NCBI RefSeq assembly: GCF_900143025.1
Contig: NZ_FRCT01000005.1
Location: 62,001-126,000, forward strand
Source of the DNA: Ruminococcus flavefaciens
Lineage (GTDB): Bacteria > Bacillota > Clostridia > Oscillospirales > Ruminococcaceae
Direction: 5' to 3'
Length of the DNA stretch: 64,000 bases
In this document: one piece after another, positions 17,635 to 26,512 of the stretch
How positions within the stretch are numbered: the stretch's first letter is position 1
Layout of the letters: every line of letters begins with the position of its first letter
Position numbers and translations under genes: made by a program
The notes under the pieces: model-generated
The model's input: the letters and a program-made list of their open reading frames with translations, nothing else
Databases searched by the model: none
What the model was told of the DNA's origin: nothing

Positions 17635-18900
17635 TCAGATAGCAGCGAATGCCTGCTTGAGGTCATCGAGGATATCCTCGACATTTTCAAGTCCGACGGA
17701 AAGTCTGATAAGACCGCCGTTTATTCCGCAGGCAACAAGCTGTTCGTCGGTGAGCTGACGGTGTGTAGCACTTGCAGGGTGAAGCACGCAGGTGCGGATA
17801 TCAGCTACGTGTACTTCATTTGAAGCAAGCTTCAGTGAGTCCATGAACTTGACCGCTGTATTTCTGCCGCCCTTGATAACGAAGGAGATAACGCCGCTTG
17901 TACCGTCAGGGAGGTACTTCTTAGCCAGCTCGTGATACTTATTGCTCTTGAGTGCAGGGTAGTTTACGGATTCTACCTTGTCGTTGCTTTCGAGGAACTG
18001 AGCAACTGTAAGAGCGTTCTCGCAATACTGCTTCATACGGATAGGAAGTGTTTCCAGACCGAGGTTAAGGTAGAATGCGGACTGTGCTGACGGATAGCAG
18101 CCGAAGTCTCTCATAAGCTGCATTCTTGCCTTGATGATGTATGCAGCCTTGCCGTAAGTCTTTGTATAGATAGTTCCGTGGTAGCTCTCATCGGGCTCTG
18201 TGAACTCAGGGAACTTGCCGTTTGTCCAGTCAAAGTTGCCTGAATCTACGATAACGCCGCCGCCCTGTACAGCATGACCGTCCATGTATTTTGTAGTAGA
18301 GTGAACGATGATATCGGCACCGTGCTCAAAAGGTCTGCAAAGTACGGGAGTAGGGAAGGTATTGTCGATGATGAGCGGTACATTGTTTTCGTGAGCTATC
18401 TTAGCGAACTTTTCAATGTCAAATACAGCAAGAGCAGGATTTGCAAGAGTTTCGCCGAATACAGCCTTTGTATTTGGCTTGAAAGCGGCTCTTATCTCGT
18501 CCTCGGGAGCGTCTGCGTCAACGAAGATGCACTCGATGCCAAGCTTTTTGAGCGTATACGCAAAGAGGTTAACTGTTCCGCCGTAGATAGTAGCTGCTGA
18601 AATGAAGCTGTCGCCTGCCTTTAAGATATTGAGCAGTGAGAGCAGAGAAGCAGCCTGACCGCTGGAGGTACACATTGCACCTACACCGCCTTCAAGAGCG
18701 TTGATCTTTTCCTCAACAGCCATAACTGTAGGGTTTTCAAAACGCGAGTAGATAAGGCTCTTGGTCGGGTCATCGAATACCGCTGCAACATCGTCTGTAG
18801 AGTCATAAACATAAGTTGTGCTCTGAACTATAGGAACAACTCTTGGCTCAGTATTCTTGGGGGTGTAGCCTGCGTGCAGGCATTTTGTTTCGATCTTCAT
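17635..18900 (-). CDS. metY: O-acetylhomoserine sulfhydrylase (PLP-dependent)
   Basis: A 421-residue Cys/Met-metabolism PLP enzyme, expected to make homocysteine from O-acetylhomoserine and sulfide. Visible motifs: LHAGYTPKN at the N-terminus, YSRFENPTVMAVEEKINALE, SSGQAASLL, and the PLP-lysine region VHSTTKYMDGHAVQGGGVIVD, with Lys in S-T-T-K-Y. The C-terminus has HVADIRTCVLHPASATHRQL, which separates MetY from shorter cystathionine synthases. The length is typical for MetY. AGGAGG lies 8-13 bases before ATG 18900. It is flanked on the same strand by an HD-domain gene (24 bp upstream) and the flavodoxin gene. No SAM riboswitch or T-box precedes it. Confidence 0.95.
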   Translation of the reverse strand: MKIETKCLHAGYTPKNTEPRVVPIVQSTTYVYDSTDDVAAVFDDPTKSLIYSRFENPTVMAVEEKINALEGGVGAMCTSSGQAASLLSLLNILKAGDSFISAATIYGGTVNLFAYTLKKLGIECIFVDADAPEDEIRAAFKPNTKAVFGETLANPALAVFDIEKFAKIAHENNVPLIIDNTFPTPVLCRPFEHGADIIVHSTTKYMDGHAVQGGGVIVDSGNFDWTNGKFPEFTEPDESYHGTIYTKTYGKAAYIIKARMQLMRDFGCYPSAQSAFYLNLGLETLPIRMKQYCENALTVAQFLESNDKVESVNYPALKSNKYHELAKKYLPDGTSGVISFVIKGGRNTAVKFMDSLKLASNEVHVADIRTCVLHPASATHRQLTDEQLVACGINGGLIRLSVGLENVEDILDDLKQAFAAI

Positions 18901-18924
18901 TGTGGGATACCTCCTGAAATATAG

Positions 18925-19431
18925 TTATCGTGCTTTCCTGCGCATTAGCTTCTGTACATTTGGAACACAGAATTCAAGTACAGCACAATATTTGTCGATG
19001 ATAGTTATAATGTATGTCTCTTTATAGCTTGGCTTTGACCTTGTCAGCGGCCACATATGCTTTTCTATCATATCTTTTTCAAGTGCAGTGACAGAAGTCA
19101 GTTCACAGGCGTTGCTGACCGCCTGCATTGAATGGTGTTTGCTGTGGGAAACCTGCCATTTCTGCCTTGATGCGTTGTACTCCTTGCGGTCGTAATAAAA
19201 AAGATCGTGGAGCAGGCCCGCTCTTGCGGCTGACCGTGCATTGAGCCCGAATTTCCTGCAAACTATGTAGCTGTAATAGGATACGTTGACACAATGCTGA
19301 AAACGGGTGGTCGAGACATGGTGAGTGATGCTTTTCAGCTTATTGAGCTGGTTACAGTCGATAAGATCGCTGACACAGCTGTAGTAGCTGTTGGTGGTAA
19401 GATCTTTAGAGGAACATATAGCTTTTAGCAT
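18925..19431 (-). CDS. HD-domain phosphohydrolase
   Basis: A 168-residue HD-domain protein. The metal-binding residues are visible as TTRFQHCVNVSYYSY, GLLHDLFYYD (the H-D pair) and a later I-E-K-H-M-W-P-L, followed by an aromatic and basic C-terminal helix. HD proteins of this size in Firmicutes are phosphohydrolases acting on nucleotides or small phosphates; the substrate cannot be named here. AAGGAGGA precedes ATG 19431. It is the first gene of a likely three-gene unit with metY and the flavodoxin gene, although a link to methionine metabolism is only positional. Confidence 0.8.
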   Translation of the reverse strand: MLKAICSSKDLTTNSYYSCVSDLIDCNQLNKLKSITHHVSTTRFQHCVNVSYYSYIVCRKFGLNARSAARAGLLHDLFYYDRKEYNASRQKWQVSHSKHHSMQAVSNACELTSVTALEKDMIEKHMWPLTRSKPSYKETYIITIIDKYCAVLEFCVPNVQKLMRRKAR

Positions 19432-19679
19432 AAAAAGGTCCTCCTTAGTGCATTTTGATCAGAGCCCAAAGCCCCAATATGAATATTATACAATAAAATA
19501 GATGAAAAATCAATAAGAAAAGTTGATTAAACGTTTAAAATAATAATTGGATAAACCAATTATCATGGGTTAACACCGATGAAATGAATATGTATTGTAT
19601 AAAATAGACAAAGGAAGGGCGAAAAGTTTTACGATAAATCTAAAAACAGCCGAATTTATAAATTCACTGCAATAAAGTA
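19432..19679. other. Gene-free divergent region between the HD gene and gdhA
   Basis: About 250 bp of AT-rich DNA; it must hold the minus-strand promoter for the HD-metY unit. No repeat or structured RNA was recognised. Confidence 0.5.
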
Positions 19680-19708
19680 TTGCAAAATCTGTATCATAGT
19701 GCTATAAT
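19680..19708 (+). promoter_or_regulatory. SigA-type promoter of gdhA
   Basis: TTGCAA at 19680-19685, 17-base spacer, TATAAT at 19703-19708, with AAAGGAGG further down before the gdhA start. Confidence 0.75.
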
Positions 19709-19717
19709 TTAAAATGA

Positions 19718-21127
<1,410 letters not shown>

Positions 21128-21175
21128 TAAAAAATAACTGATAGTGACTCATCAGTAGAGCAGTAAAGAATAATG

Positions 21176-21210
21176 ACCTCCCGTTGTGCTAACCGACGGG
21201 AGGTTTTTAA
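21176..21210 (+). terminator. gdhA terminator
   Basis: ACCTCCCGT / ACGGGAGGT (21176-21184, 21196-21204) followed by a T-run. Confidence 0.85.
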
Positions 21211-21296
21211 TTTTAATAAATTGCACAATTAACAGGTACTTGAATTGTTCAAAACATAGAACTTTGCGAAATATACAATAATTGTTTGAACCAATC

Positions 21297-21324
21297 TTGA
21301 AATATGTGCAAAATGTGATATAAT
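21297..21324 (+). promoter_or_regulatory. SigA-type promoter of the cytidylate-kinase-like gene
   Basis: TTGAAA at 21297-21302, 16-base spacer, TATAAT at 21319-21324. Confidence 0.65.
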
Positions 21325-21380
21325 ATATCTGTGGTTATTTTATCGATCTTATAATTAATGAACATGAGGGGGAGTATCCG

Positions 21381-22007
21381 ATGAAAAAATCTATCATTAC
21401 AATTGAACGACAATACGGAAGCGGAGGCAGTGTCATCGGTAAGCTTGCTGCTGAAAAACTTGGTATCAAATGCTATAACCGACAGATACTCGAAATGACC
21501 GCTGAGAGATGTGGTATTGCACCAGAATATCTTGAAAATGCTGAGGAAAATGTGCCTACAAGCTTCCTCTATTCGCTGCTTTTATCAGCTAATCCCGCAA
21601 GAACTATGGAGGAAAATCTTCCCCTTTCGGATAAGGTGTTCCTTATGGAGAGCCGTATCATAAATGAGATAGCCGAAAATGAAAAAAGCTTCGTCCTTGT
21701 TGGAAGATGCGGAAATTATATCCTTGAAGAAAGAGGCTGTTTCAGCGTTTATATCTATGCTGACAATGAAGCGCGTATAAAGCGTGCTATCGAGGATTAC
21801 GGCGTAAAGGAAAGCAAAGCCGAGAATATTATGAAAAAGGCTGATAAACGCCGTGAGACCTTCTATAATGTTAATACGGGAAGAACATGGCAGGACAAGG
21901 ATCAGTATGAGCTTTGTCTGAACAGCGCGGTGCTGGGCGACGATCTCTGCGCGGAAATAATAGTAAAGGCTTATAAAGAGTACAACGCGCGTTTTGAAGA
22001 AGAATAA
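21381..22007 (+). CDS. Cytidylate kinase-like family protein
   Basis: A 208-residue P-loop protein of the cytidylate-kinase-like family. The Walker A-like segment is ITIERQYGSGGSVIGKLAAE, with Gly-Ser-Gly-Gly in place of the canonical G-x-x-G-x-G-K. Further family features are FVLVGRCGNYIL and FSVYIYADNEARIKRA, and the LID-like segment KKADKRRETFYN. Proteins of this family are common in anaerobic Firmicutes in addition to true Cmk, and their phosphate acceptor is not settled. The start is supported by AGGGGGAG. A terminator-like hairpin just downstream overlaps the ribosome site of the next gene. Confidence 0.8.
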   Translation: MKKSIITIERQYGSGGSVIGKLAAEKLGIKCYNRQILEMTAERCGIAPEYLENAEENVPTSFLYSLLLSANPARTMEENLPLSDKVFLMESRIINEIAENEKSFVLVGRCGNYILEERGCFSVYIYADNEARIKRAIEDYGVKESKAENIMKKADKRRETFYNVNTGRTWQDKDQYELCLNSAVLGDDLCAEIIVKAYKEYNARFEEE

Positions 22008-22019
22008 ATTATAAAGAAT

Positions 22020-22064
22020 AAACAGCTCCTTTTGTGGGATAATATCCCGAAAGGAGCTGTTTTC
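22020..22064 (+). promoter_or_regulatory. Terminator-like hairpin that contains the next gene's ribosome site
   Basis: AACAGCTCCTTT / AAAGGAGCTGTT pair perfectly around a 17-base spacer, itself with a GGGAT/ATCCC stem. The 3' arm is followed by TTTTC and then ATG 22065. The AAAGGAG needed to translate the DUF421 gene lies inside that arm, so folding would end transcription or hide the ribosome site. Confidence 0.7.
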
Positions 22065-22781
22065 ATGTGTGTAGTACTTATTCGTTCGCTTTTACTCTAT
22101 ATTCTCGTAATTTTTGCCGTAAGACTTATGGGCAAGCGTCAGCTTGGGGAGCTTCAGCCCTCTGAGCTGGTCATCACTATTTTGGTTTCAAATATAGCTA
22201 CTCTGCCTATCGAAGATGTGAATATCCCTGTGATAGTCGGGGTAACGCCTATTCTTGCACTTGTGTGCTTTGAAGTTATCGTATCCTGCATAAATCTGAA
22301 ATTCCCAAAGGTAAGAAGGCTTATTTCTGGAAGTCCGAAAATAGTAGTAAGAGGCGGCTGTATAGAGCGTGATATACTCCGCGAGCTGAGATTTTCCGTG
22401 GATGACCTGCTTATGGCACTGCGCAGCAAGGACATTTTTGACCTCAGTGAGGTGCAGTACGCGATCGTTGAAACTACGGGCAGCATATCTGTAATGAAAA
22501 AGGCAAGTGAAGATACTCCCACGCGAAGGGATATGAAAATAGCCGCTGACTGTTCCGACCCGCCTGTGCTTATCATATCCGACGGAAGCTTTATCCCGAA
22601 GGCTATGGAGTCTATGAAGCTGAGCAGATGTACAGTGGAGACGGTACTGAAAAAACATGATATATCAGTTGAGAATGTCTTTATTATGACTGCTGACAGC
22701 TCAGGAAACTGTTTTGTTGCGGACAAACAGGGGAGTCCGCCAAAAAAACTGAGGATAGGTGAGGAAAATGACGAGAGTTAA
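22065..22781 (+). CDS. DUF421 membrane protein (YetF/YrbG type)
   Basis: A 238-residue protein with three N-terminal membrane helices (residues 1-20, about 30-55 and 60-75) and a cytoplasmic DUF421 domain. Typical motifs: RLMGKRQLGELQPSELVITI, followed by SGSPKIVVRGG and LRELRFSVDDLLMALR. Family members sit in the membranes of spore-forming Firmicutes; biochemical role unknown. ATG 22065 was chosen over TTG 22032, because the latter would place the initiation region inside the upstream hairpin loop and lacks a ribosome site. The stop overlaps the start of a DUF4363 gene, the usual partner of DUF421. Confidence 0.85.
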   Translation: MCVVLIRSLLLYILVIFAVRLMGKRQLGELQPSELVITILVSNIATLPIEDVNIPVIVGVTPILALVCFEVIVSCINLKFPKVRRLISGSPKIVVRGGCIERDILRELRFSVDDLLMALRSKDIFDLSEVQYAIVETTGSISVMKKASEDTPTRRDMKIAADCSDPPVLIISDGSFIPKAMESMKLSRCTVETVLKKHDISVENVFIMTADSSGNCFVADKQGSPPKKLRIGEENDES

Positions 22782-23145
22782 AATAAGTGCGGCAATACTG
22801 TTTCTCCTTGTGGGGATAAGCGCTTTTTCCAGCATATGGGTGAATCATAGATGCGATAATATGCTGAAGGAGATCAATACTATATATGAGCTTGCTGAAA
22901 AAGGCGATAAGAAATCGGCACAAAACTATGCTCGAAAGATAAACGCAGACTGGGAAAGCTTCCGTGAAAAGGCTTCTGTGCTGCTGAAATATGACAGGCT
23001 TATTGAGATAGACCGTCTGTGCTCGCGGATAGTTCAGCTTACCGAGAATGAGGGGGAAGAAATGAATGCGGAACTGGCTGAGCTCCGCGATATGCTTGAA
23101 ATGCTGAAAAGCGGCGAAACGCCGCTTCTTAATAGTGTATTCTGA
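22768..23145 (+). CDS. DUF4363 family protein
   Basis: A 125-residue protein with a single N-terminal membrane anchor (ISAAILFLLVGISAFSSIWV) and a helical outer part. The gene overlaps the DUF421 gene by 14 bases, pointing to translational coupling. ATG 22768 follows AGGTGAGG; the in-frame GTG 22759 lies within that ribosome site. DUF421-DUF4363 pairs are common in Clostridia and probably form one membrane complex; the role is not known. The domain call rests on length, topology and partner gene. Confidence 0.7.
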   Translation: MTRVKISAAILFLLVGISAFSSIWVNHRCDNMLKEINTIYELAEKGDKKSAQNYARKINADWESFREKASVLLKYDRLIEIDRLCSRIVQLTENEGEEMNAELAELRDMLEMLKSGETPLLNSVF

Positions 23146-23166
23146 TAGCTTTTCACGAAAGAAAGA

Positions 23167-23766
23167 TCATTGGTTTTGTTTAAGTGCGTTGACTTCATCA
23201 TCACTTAGGGGACGGAAATCGCCTTGCTTCAGTGAAGGATCAAGCTTTAGAGAGCCTATGGAGTCGCGGCGGAGGTAGAATATCCTACAGCCAACAGCCT
23301 CCATTATGCGCTTGACCTCATGCTTTTTTCCTTCGTGGATAGTCAGTGTGGCAGAAAAAGCGGAACCATCGGGATTTTTCATGTATTTTTCACGGCGTTC
23401 CGCAGGGATAAGCTCCTCAAGCTCGCATATCCTGAATGTTTGGCAGAGTCGTAACCCGGCAGGTCGTGATGTAAAGCCTCTCATGGTTATGCCCTTTTCG
23501 ATGAGCAGCTTTTTCTCATTGTCAATAGTTCCCACAGCATAGAAGAAATAGGTCTTGCTGATATGTCTGTCGGGCTGCATTATTTTGAAATCAAGATCGC
23601 CGTCATCAGTGAGTATAAGCAGTCCGCAGGTATCCTTGTCAAGCCTGCCGACGGGGTGAAGTCTTTTCGCAAGCTCGGCAGGGAAATAGTCCATAACTGT
23701 CCTGTGTATAGCGTCTGAACGCGCAGTCACGCAGCCCTGAGGCTTGTTGAACATATAGTAAAGCAT
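23167..23766 (-). CDS. RsuA-type 16S rRNA pseudouridine synthase
   Basis: A 199-residue pseudouridine synthase of the RsuA/RluB/E/F family. The catalytic motif is HPVGRLDKDTCGLLILTDDG, with the Asp in G-R-L-D. Other family parts are MFNKPQGCVTA at the N-terminus, KTYFFYAVG, and LTIHEGKKHEVKRIMEAVGC. It lacks the N-terminal S4 domain present in many members, since the catalytic domain starts at residue 1. That makes it a short form; a small-subunit target is inferred from the closest family only. The ATG overlaps the stop of the 60-residue gene upstream (TAATG), so these genes form one operon with the phosphatase. Confidence 0.88.
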   Translation of the reverse strand: MLYYMFNKPQGCVTARSDAIHRTVMDYFPAELAKRLHPVGRLDKDTCGLLILTDDGDLDFKIMQPDRHISKTYFFYAVGTIDNEKKLLIEKGITMRGFTSRPAGLRLCQTFRICELEELIPAERREKYMKNPDGSAFSATLTIHEGKKHEVKRIMEAVGCRIFYLRRDSIGSLKLDPSLKQGDFRPLSDDEVNALKQNQ

Positions 23767-23948
23767 TATAATTCTATTGTATCACCTGTTTTAAGGTGGT
23801 TTTCGGTAAGATAGCTGTCTGAGAGCTTTATAACCTTTTCGTTATTGCTTTCATCTCTGACTACAACGCTGCACATGGGCTCTTCGCCGTCGGGGACTCC
23901 CTCGCAGCCGTAGTCCCATTCGATTATATCGAGTATAGTGTATCTCAA
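23766..23948 (-). CDS. Small conserved-looking protein, 60 residues
   Basis: A small acidic protein that I do not recognise. It starts with TTG overlapping the phosphatase stop, seven bases after GGAGG, and ends overlapping the start codon of the pseudouridine synthase gene. The tight overlaps on both sides are the main evidence for expression. The sequence reads as a small beta-rich domain (YTILDIIEWDYGCEG, then SVVVRD and KVIKLSDSYL) with no membrane segment or signal. Function unknown. Confidence 0.65.
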   Translation of the reverse strand: MRYTILDIIEWDYGCEGVPDGEEPMCSVVVRDESNNEKVIKLSDSYLTENHLKTGDTIEL

Positions 23949-24406
23949 AGCCTTTCCTCCATGATATAATTAAGCAGTCCGCGGCAGCCCTCGTCGATAT
24001 CGCTGTAAGCCTTGCCGAAATCGCGGCTGTACCACGGGTCCGAAACATCATCGCCCCTGCCTGCGAAGGTGAGGAGCTTGTATATCTTTCCGTCACTGTC
24101 GCTGCCGAAAATGCGGTTCATATTGAGGATATTGGCGGTGTCCATGCCGATGAAAAGGTCGTATTTATCATAGTCAGACTTTCTCAGCTGTACGGCAAAT
24201 TTTCCGCCGCAGCCGATACCATGCTTTGCAAGCTCAGACCTTGCAGGCGGATATACAGGGTTGCCAAGCTCCTCGGTGCTTGTGGCACTTGAATCAATTG
24301 ATACTCTGTCTGAAAGACCGCTGTCAGCGACCAGCTTTTTCATTATAAATTCCGCCATAGGAGAGCGGCATATATTGCCGTGGCAAACAAACATAATTTT
24401 TATCAT
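23945..24406 (-). CDS. Low-molecular-weight protein-tyrosine phosphatase
   Basis: A 153-residue LMW protein-tyrosine phosphatase. The active-site P-loop is VCHGNICRSP, with nucleophile C8 and R14 in C-x5-R-S. The general acid is D123 in SDPWYSRDF. The length is typical. ATG 24406 was chosen because AGAGAGG lies upstream and the family begins directly at this strand; the longer open frame reading upstream has no ribosome site. It is the first gene of a three-gene overlapping unit. In Firmicutes such enzymes can oppose tyrosine kinases of capsule synthesis or act in stress signalling; no tyrosine kinase is nearby. Confidence 0.93.
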   Translation of the reverse strand: MIKIMFVCHGNICRSPMAEFIMKKLVADSGLSDRVSIDSSATSTEELGNPVYPPARSELAKHGIGCGGKFAVQLRKSDYDKYDLFIGMDTANILNMNRIFGSDSDGKIYKLLTFAGRGDDVSDPWYSRDFGKAYSDIDEGCRGLLNYIMEERL

Positions 24407-24591
24407 ACGTTTTTTCCTCTCTGATTTGCTCTGTATTGCCGTATTTTGCGCAGTATATCGCGGCATATTTTTTCTACTACCAATTTGGCAGAACGGGGCG
24501 AAAACTACAAAACGCGGCAAGTTTTTGCAAACTGCGGATGTCGTTAGTAGTAAAATAGTAGTAGAAATTGGAGTGTTTTACTACTAAGGAT

Positions 24592-25047
24592 TCAGCACTT
24601 GGATATTGCCCATCTCGGTCCTTCTTCTCCGATGATCCCATTGAGCGCAAATCCGCATTTCTTAAGCACGCTGATTGAAGCAGCATTTTCAGATTCTGTT
24701 TCCGCTTCTATGGCAATGACCTCCTGATGCGAAAACGCCCACTCCAATACCGCTTTGACCACTTCGGTAGCATAACCGTTGTTCTGATATTCTTCGGAGA
24801 TTCCGTATCCGATCTCTGCAATACCGTTCACAGAAAGCCCTTTGAAGCAGAGTTCCCCGATATGTGTGCCGTCTTTCAGTTCGATCATCCAGATTGCATA
24901 CCAATCCCATTGATCCGGATGATCCAGACAGCCGTTCAGCATTTCTATGTAAGCAGCTTTCAGGACATCATCAGTCTGCGCTTTGATGAAAGCTTCCATT
25001 ATATCCTGAGATGCGGCGTATATTTTTAATCTCTCTGTTTCAATCAT
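24592..25047 (-). CDS. GNAT-family acetyltransferase (RimJ/RimL type)
   Basis: A 151-residue acetyltransferase. It opens with IETERLKIYAAS, typical of RimJ/RimL-like enzymes. It contains IGELCFKG, the acetyl-CoA loop YGISEEYQNNGYATEVVKAV (Q-N-N-G-Y-A), the segment VIAIEAETESENAASISVLKK, and C-G-F near the end. Enzymes of this group acetylate N-terminal amines or small molecules; the target here is not known. The gene probably stands alone, with a terminator upstream belonging to the next minus-strand gene. Confidence 0.87.
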   Translation of the reverse strand: MIETERLKIYAASQDIMEAFIKAQTDDVLKAAYIEMLNGCLDHPDQWDWYAIWMIELKDGTHIGELCFKGLSVNGIAEIGYGISEEYQNNGYATEVVKAVLEWAFSHQEVIAIEAETESENAASISVLKKCGFALNGIIGEEGPRWAISKC

Positions 25048-25125
25048 TTCGCTTCACCTCTCAGATGCATTTTTCGTACTTAATCATTATACCATAATCC
25101 TTTCATTTCATCAAGACAAACGGGC

Positions 25126-25166
25126 AAAAAAATAACGGCTCACCGAAGTGAGCCGTAAGCATTTTT
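25126..25166 (-). terminator. Terminator of the 25198 gene
   Basis: ACGGCTCAC-CGAA-GTGAGCCGT (25135-25156), with A-runs upstream and T-runs downstream on the plus strand, so it can act in both directions. A degenerate copy of this region lies at 25680-25790. Confidence 0.75.
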
Positions 25167-25197
25167 TACATTAAAAAGCAATTATAACTGCGGATTT

Positions 25198-25590
25198 TTA
25201 ATGTCCCTCGATATTATTTGAAAATGGAGCGGATTTACATAGAATAAAGAGGTATTCTCCTGCTTTGTCTGTCTCTTTCACAGAACATTCCCTTGTATTT
25301 GCTTCAAAGGTCTTGCTTAATTTATCCTGCACTTCAGAGAGAGATAGATCAGAGGAAAAAGTGATGCGTGTCAGACAGTCCACATGATTTCCTGAACCTG
25401 ATGTATTGCCGGTCTGGGATTCGACAGAGATGATCTCGGTATTGGGAATTGCATCAACAATGTCACGGCGAAGATGTTTTGTCTGTATACCGGTCGAGGC
25501 GTGATTGACGATCATACCGAAGATCTCAAAAATTATTAGGAACACAGGTACGGCAATTATTCCGATAAAAACCTTTTTAAGCGTTTTCAT
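25198..25590 (-). CDS. Single-pass membrane protein of unknown function, 130 residues
   Basis: I do not recognise this protein. An N-terminal anchor (VFIGIIAVPVFLIIFEIFGM) is followed by about 95 residues predicted to lie outside the cell, containing a beta-alpha-beta-like segment (ISVESQTGNTSGSG, then CLTRITFSSDLSLSEVQDKL). AGGAGG precedes ATG 25590. It is bracketed by two diverged copies of the same intergenic sequence, which suggests a past local duplication. Confidence 0.6.
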   Translation of the reverse strand: MKTLKKVFIGIIAVPVFLIIFEIFGMIVNHASTGIQTKHLRRDIVDAIPNTEIISVESQTGNTSGSGNHVDCLTRITFSSDLSLSEVQDKLSKTFEANTRECSVKETDKAGEYLFILCKSAPFSNNIEGH

Positions 25591-25679
25591 AATAACCTCC
25601 TAAAAACAGATGCTTGTCTTCCATACGTTTTTCACACGAAGACATTCATATATTTCAGCGAATGAGTTCAGGTTACATA

Positions 25680-25790
25680 TAATTATATCATAATATTTAC
25701 ATTTTATCAAGGCAAACATGAAAAAGCTTAATCGAAGTGAAACGTAAGCATTTTTCATCTTGAAAAGTCAATATAACTGTTGTATACGAA
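25680..25790. repeat. Diverged copy of the 25080-25195 intergenic sequence
   Basis: Shares ATCAAGRCAAAC, CGAAGTGA, CGTAAGCATTTTT and ATAACTG in the same order and spacing with 25080-25195, but the hairpin has decayed. Confidence 0.6.
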
Positions 25791-25826
25791 TTTTGGGAGA
25801 CCCTTAGTCAAAAAGGTCTCCCAAAA
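25791..25826 (-). terminator. Terminator of the rSAM-dockerin operon
   Basis: TTTTGGGAGACC / GGTCTCCCAAAA (25791-25802, 25815-25826), 12 bp perfect, 51 bases beyond the dockerin stop. Confidence 0.85.
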
Positions 25827-25876
25827 TAAATATATGGTTCTATACCCCTATCAATGAAATGGAACTTTCTGTTGAT

Positions 25877-26512
25877 TTACTCCTCGTCCAGACCAAGCAG
25901 TTTTTTCTGTATAGCCTGAGCATCGCCGACAGTAAGACCGTCACCGTTCATATCAGCATTGTATTGACCGTTTACGGTAAGATGATTTTCAGCCGTACCG
26001 TCTATACCGTACTTATTAGGATTTGCAAGAGACTGCATTACAAGTACAGCGTCAGACATATCTGTATCTCCGTCGCAGTTTGCATCGCCGTCAGGAGGAG
26101 CAAGCAATCCGGCAAGAGGAGGTATCTCCTCAGTTGTAGTTGTGACTATTTTCTCAGGTGATACTATAGAAGTACCTATAAGACCTGTAGTAGTGGTCGT
26201 TGTTGTTGTTTCTGTTGCCTCTGTTGTTGTGACAGTAGTACCGATGCAGCCATAGGTAGTGGTTGTGGTTCTTGTTGCGGTAGTAGTACCTATCATTGCA
26301 GTAGTAGTTGTTCCTTCAGTGATGTCCTGGTTGATAGCTACACCTGCGGTGTGAACGAGTTCCTCAGGCGGAGTATCGGTAATAATATCAGGACCTGAAA
26401 CTTCACCTGACATTTTTACTGCTTCCTCCGAAGAAGCATAACCAGTGTTCACGGAAAGCGTCATAGTAACTGTGGCTAAAAGTGATGCTATCTCTTTTGT
26501 AAATTTCCTCAT
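25877..26512 (-). CDS. Small secreted Thr-rich dockerin protein, candidate radical SAM substrate
   Basis: A 211-residue exported protein. Signal peptide residues 1-26 (ends in GYASS). Residues 67-127 are a Thr-rich linker with three I-G-T units in regular positions: AMIGT (72-76), GCIGT (88-92) and GLIGT (110-114). Residues 141-207 form a dockerin with two Ca-binding loops, GDANCDGDTDMSDAVLVMQS and ADMNGDGLTVGDAQAIQ; SLANPNKY after the first helix is shared with the dockerin protein at 34947. There is no catalytic domain. Its ATG overlaps the stop of the upstream radical SAM gene (ATGA), so the two are translated together, and it may be the enzyme's substrate. Confidence 0.88.
   Translation of the reverse strand: MRKFTKEIASLLATVTMTLSVNTGYASSEEAVKMSGEVSGPDIITDTPPEELVHTAGVAINQDITEGTTTTAMIGTTTATRTTTTTYGCIGTTVTTTEATETTTTTTTTGLIGTSIVSPEKIVTTTTEEIPPLAGLLAPPDGDANCDGDTDMSDAVLVMQSLANPNKYGIDGTAENHLTVNGQYNADMNGDGLTVGDAQAIQKKLLGLDEE

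Noticed and set aside
26160-26340. Short repeated blocks in the Thr-rich linkers as a possible CRISPR or minisatellite
   Set aside because: The repeats are Thr codons inside signal-peptide proteins; there are no spacer-like unique units of constant length.
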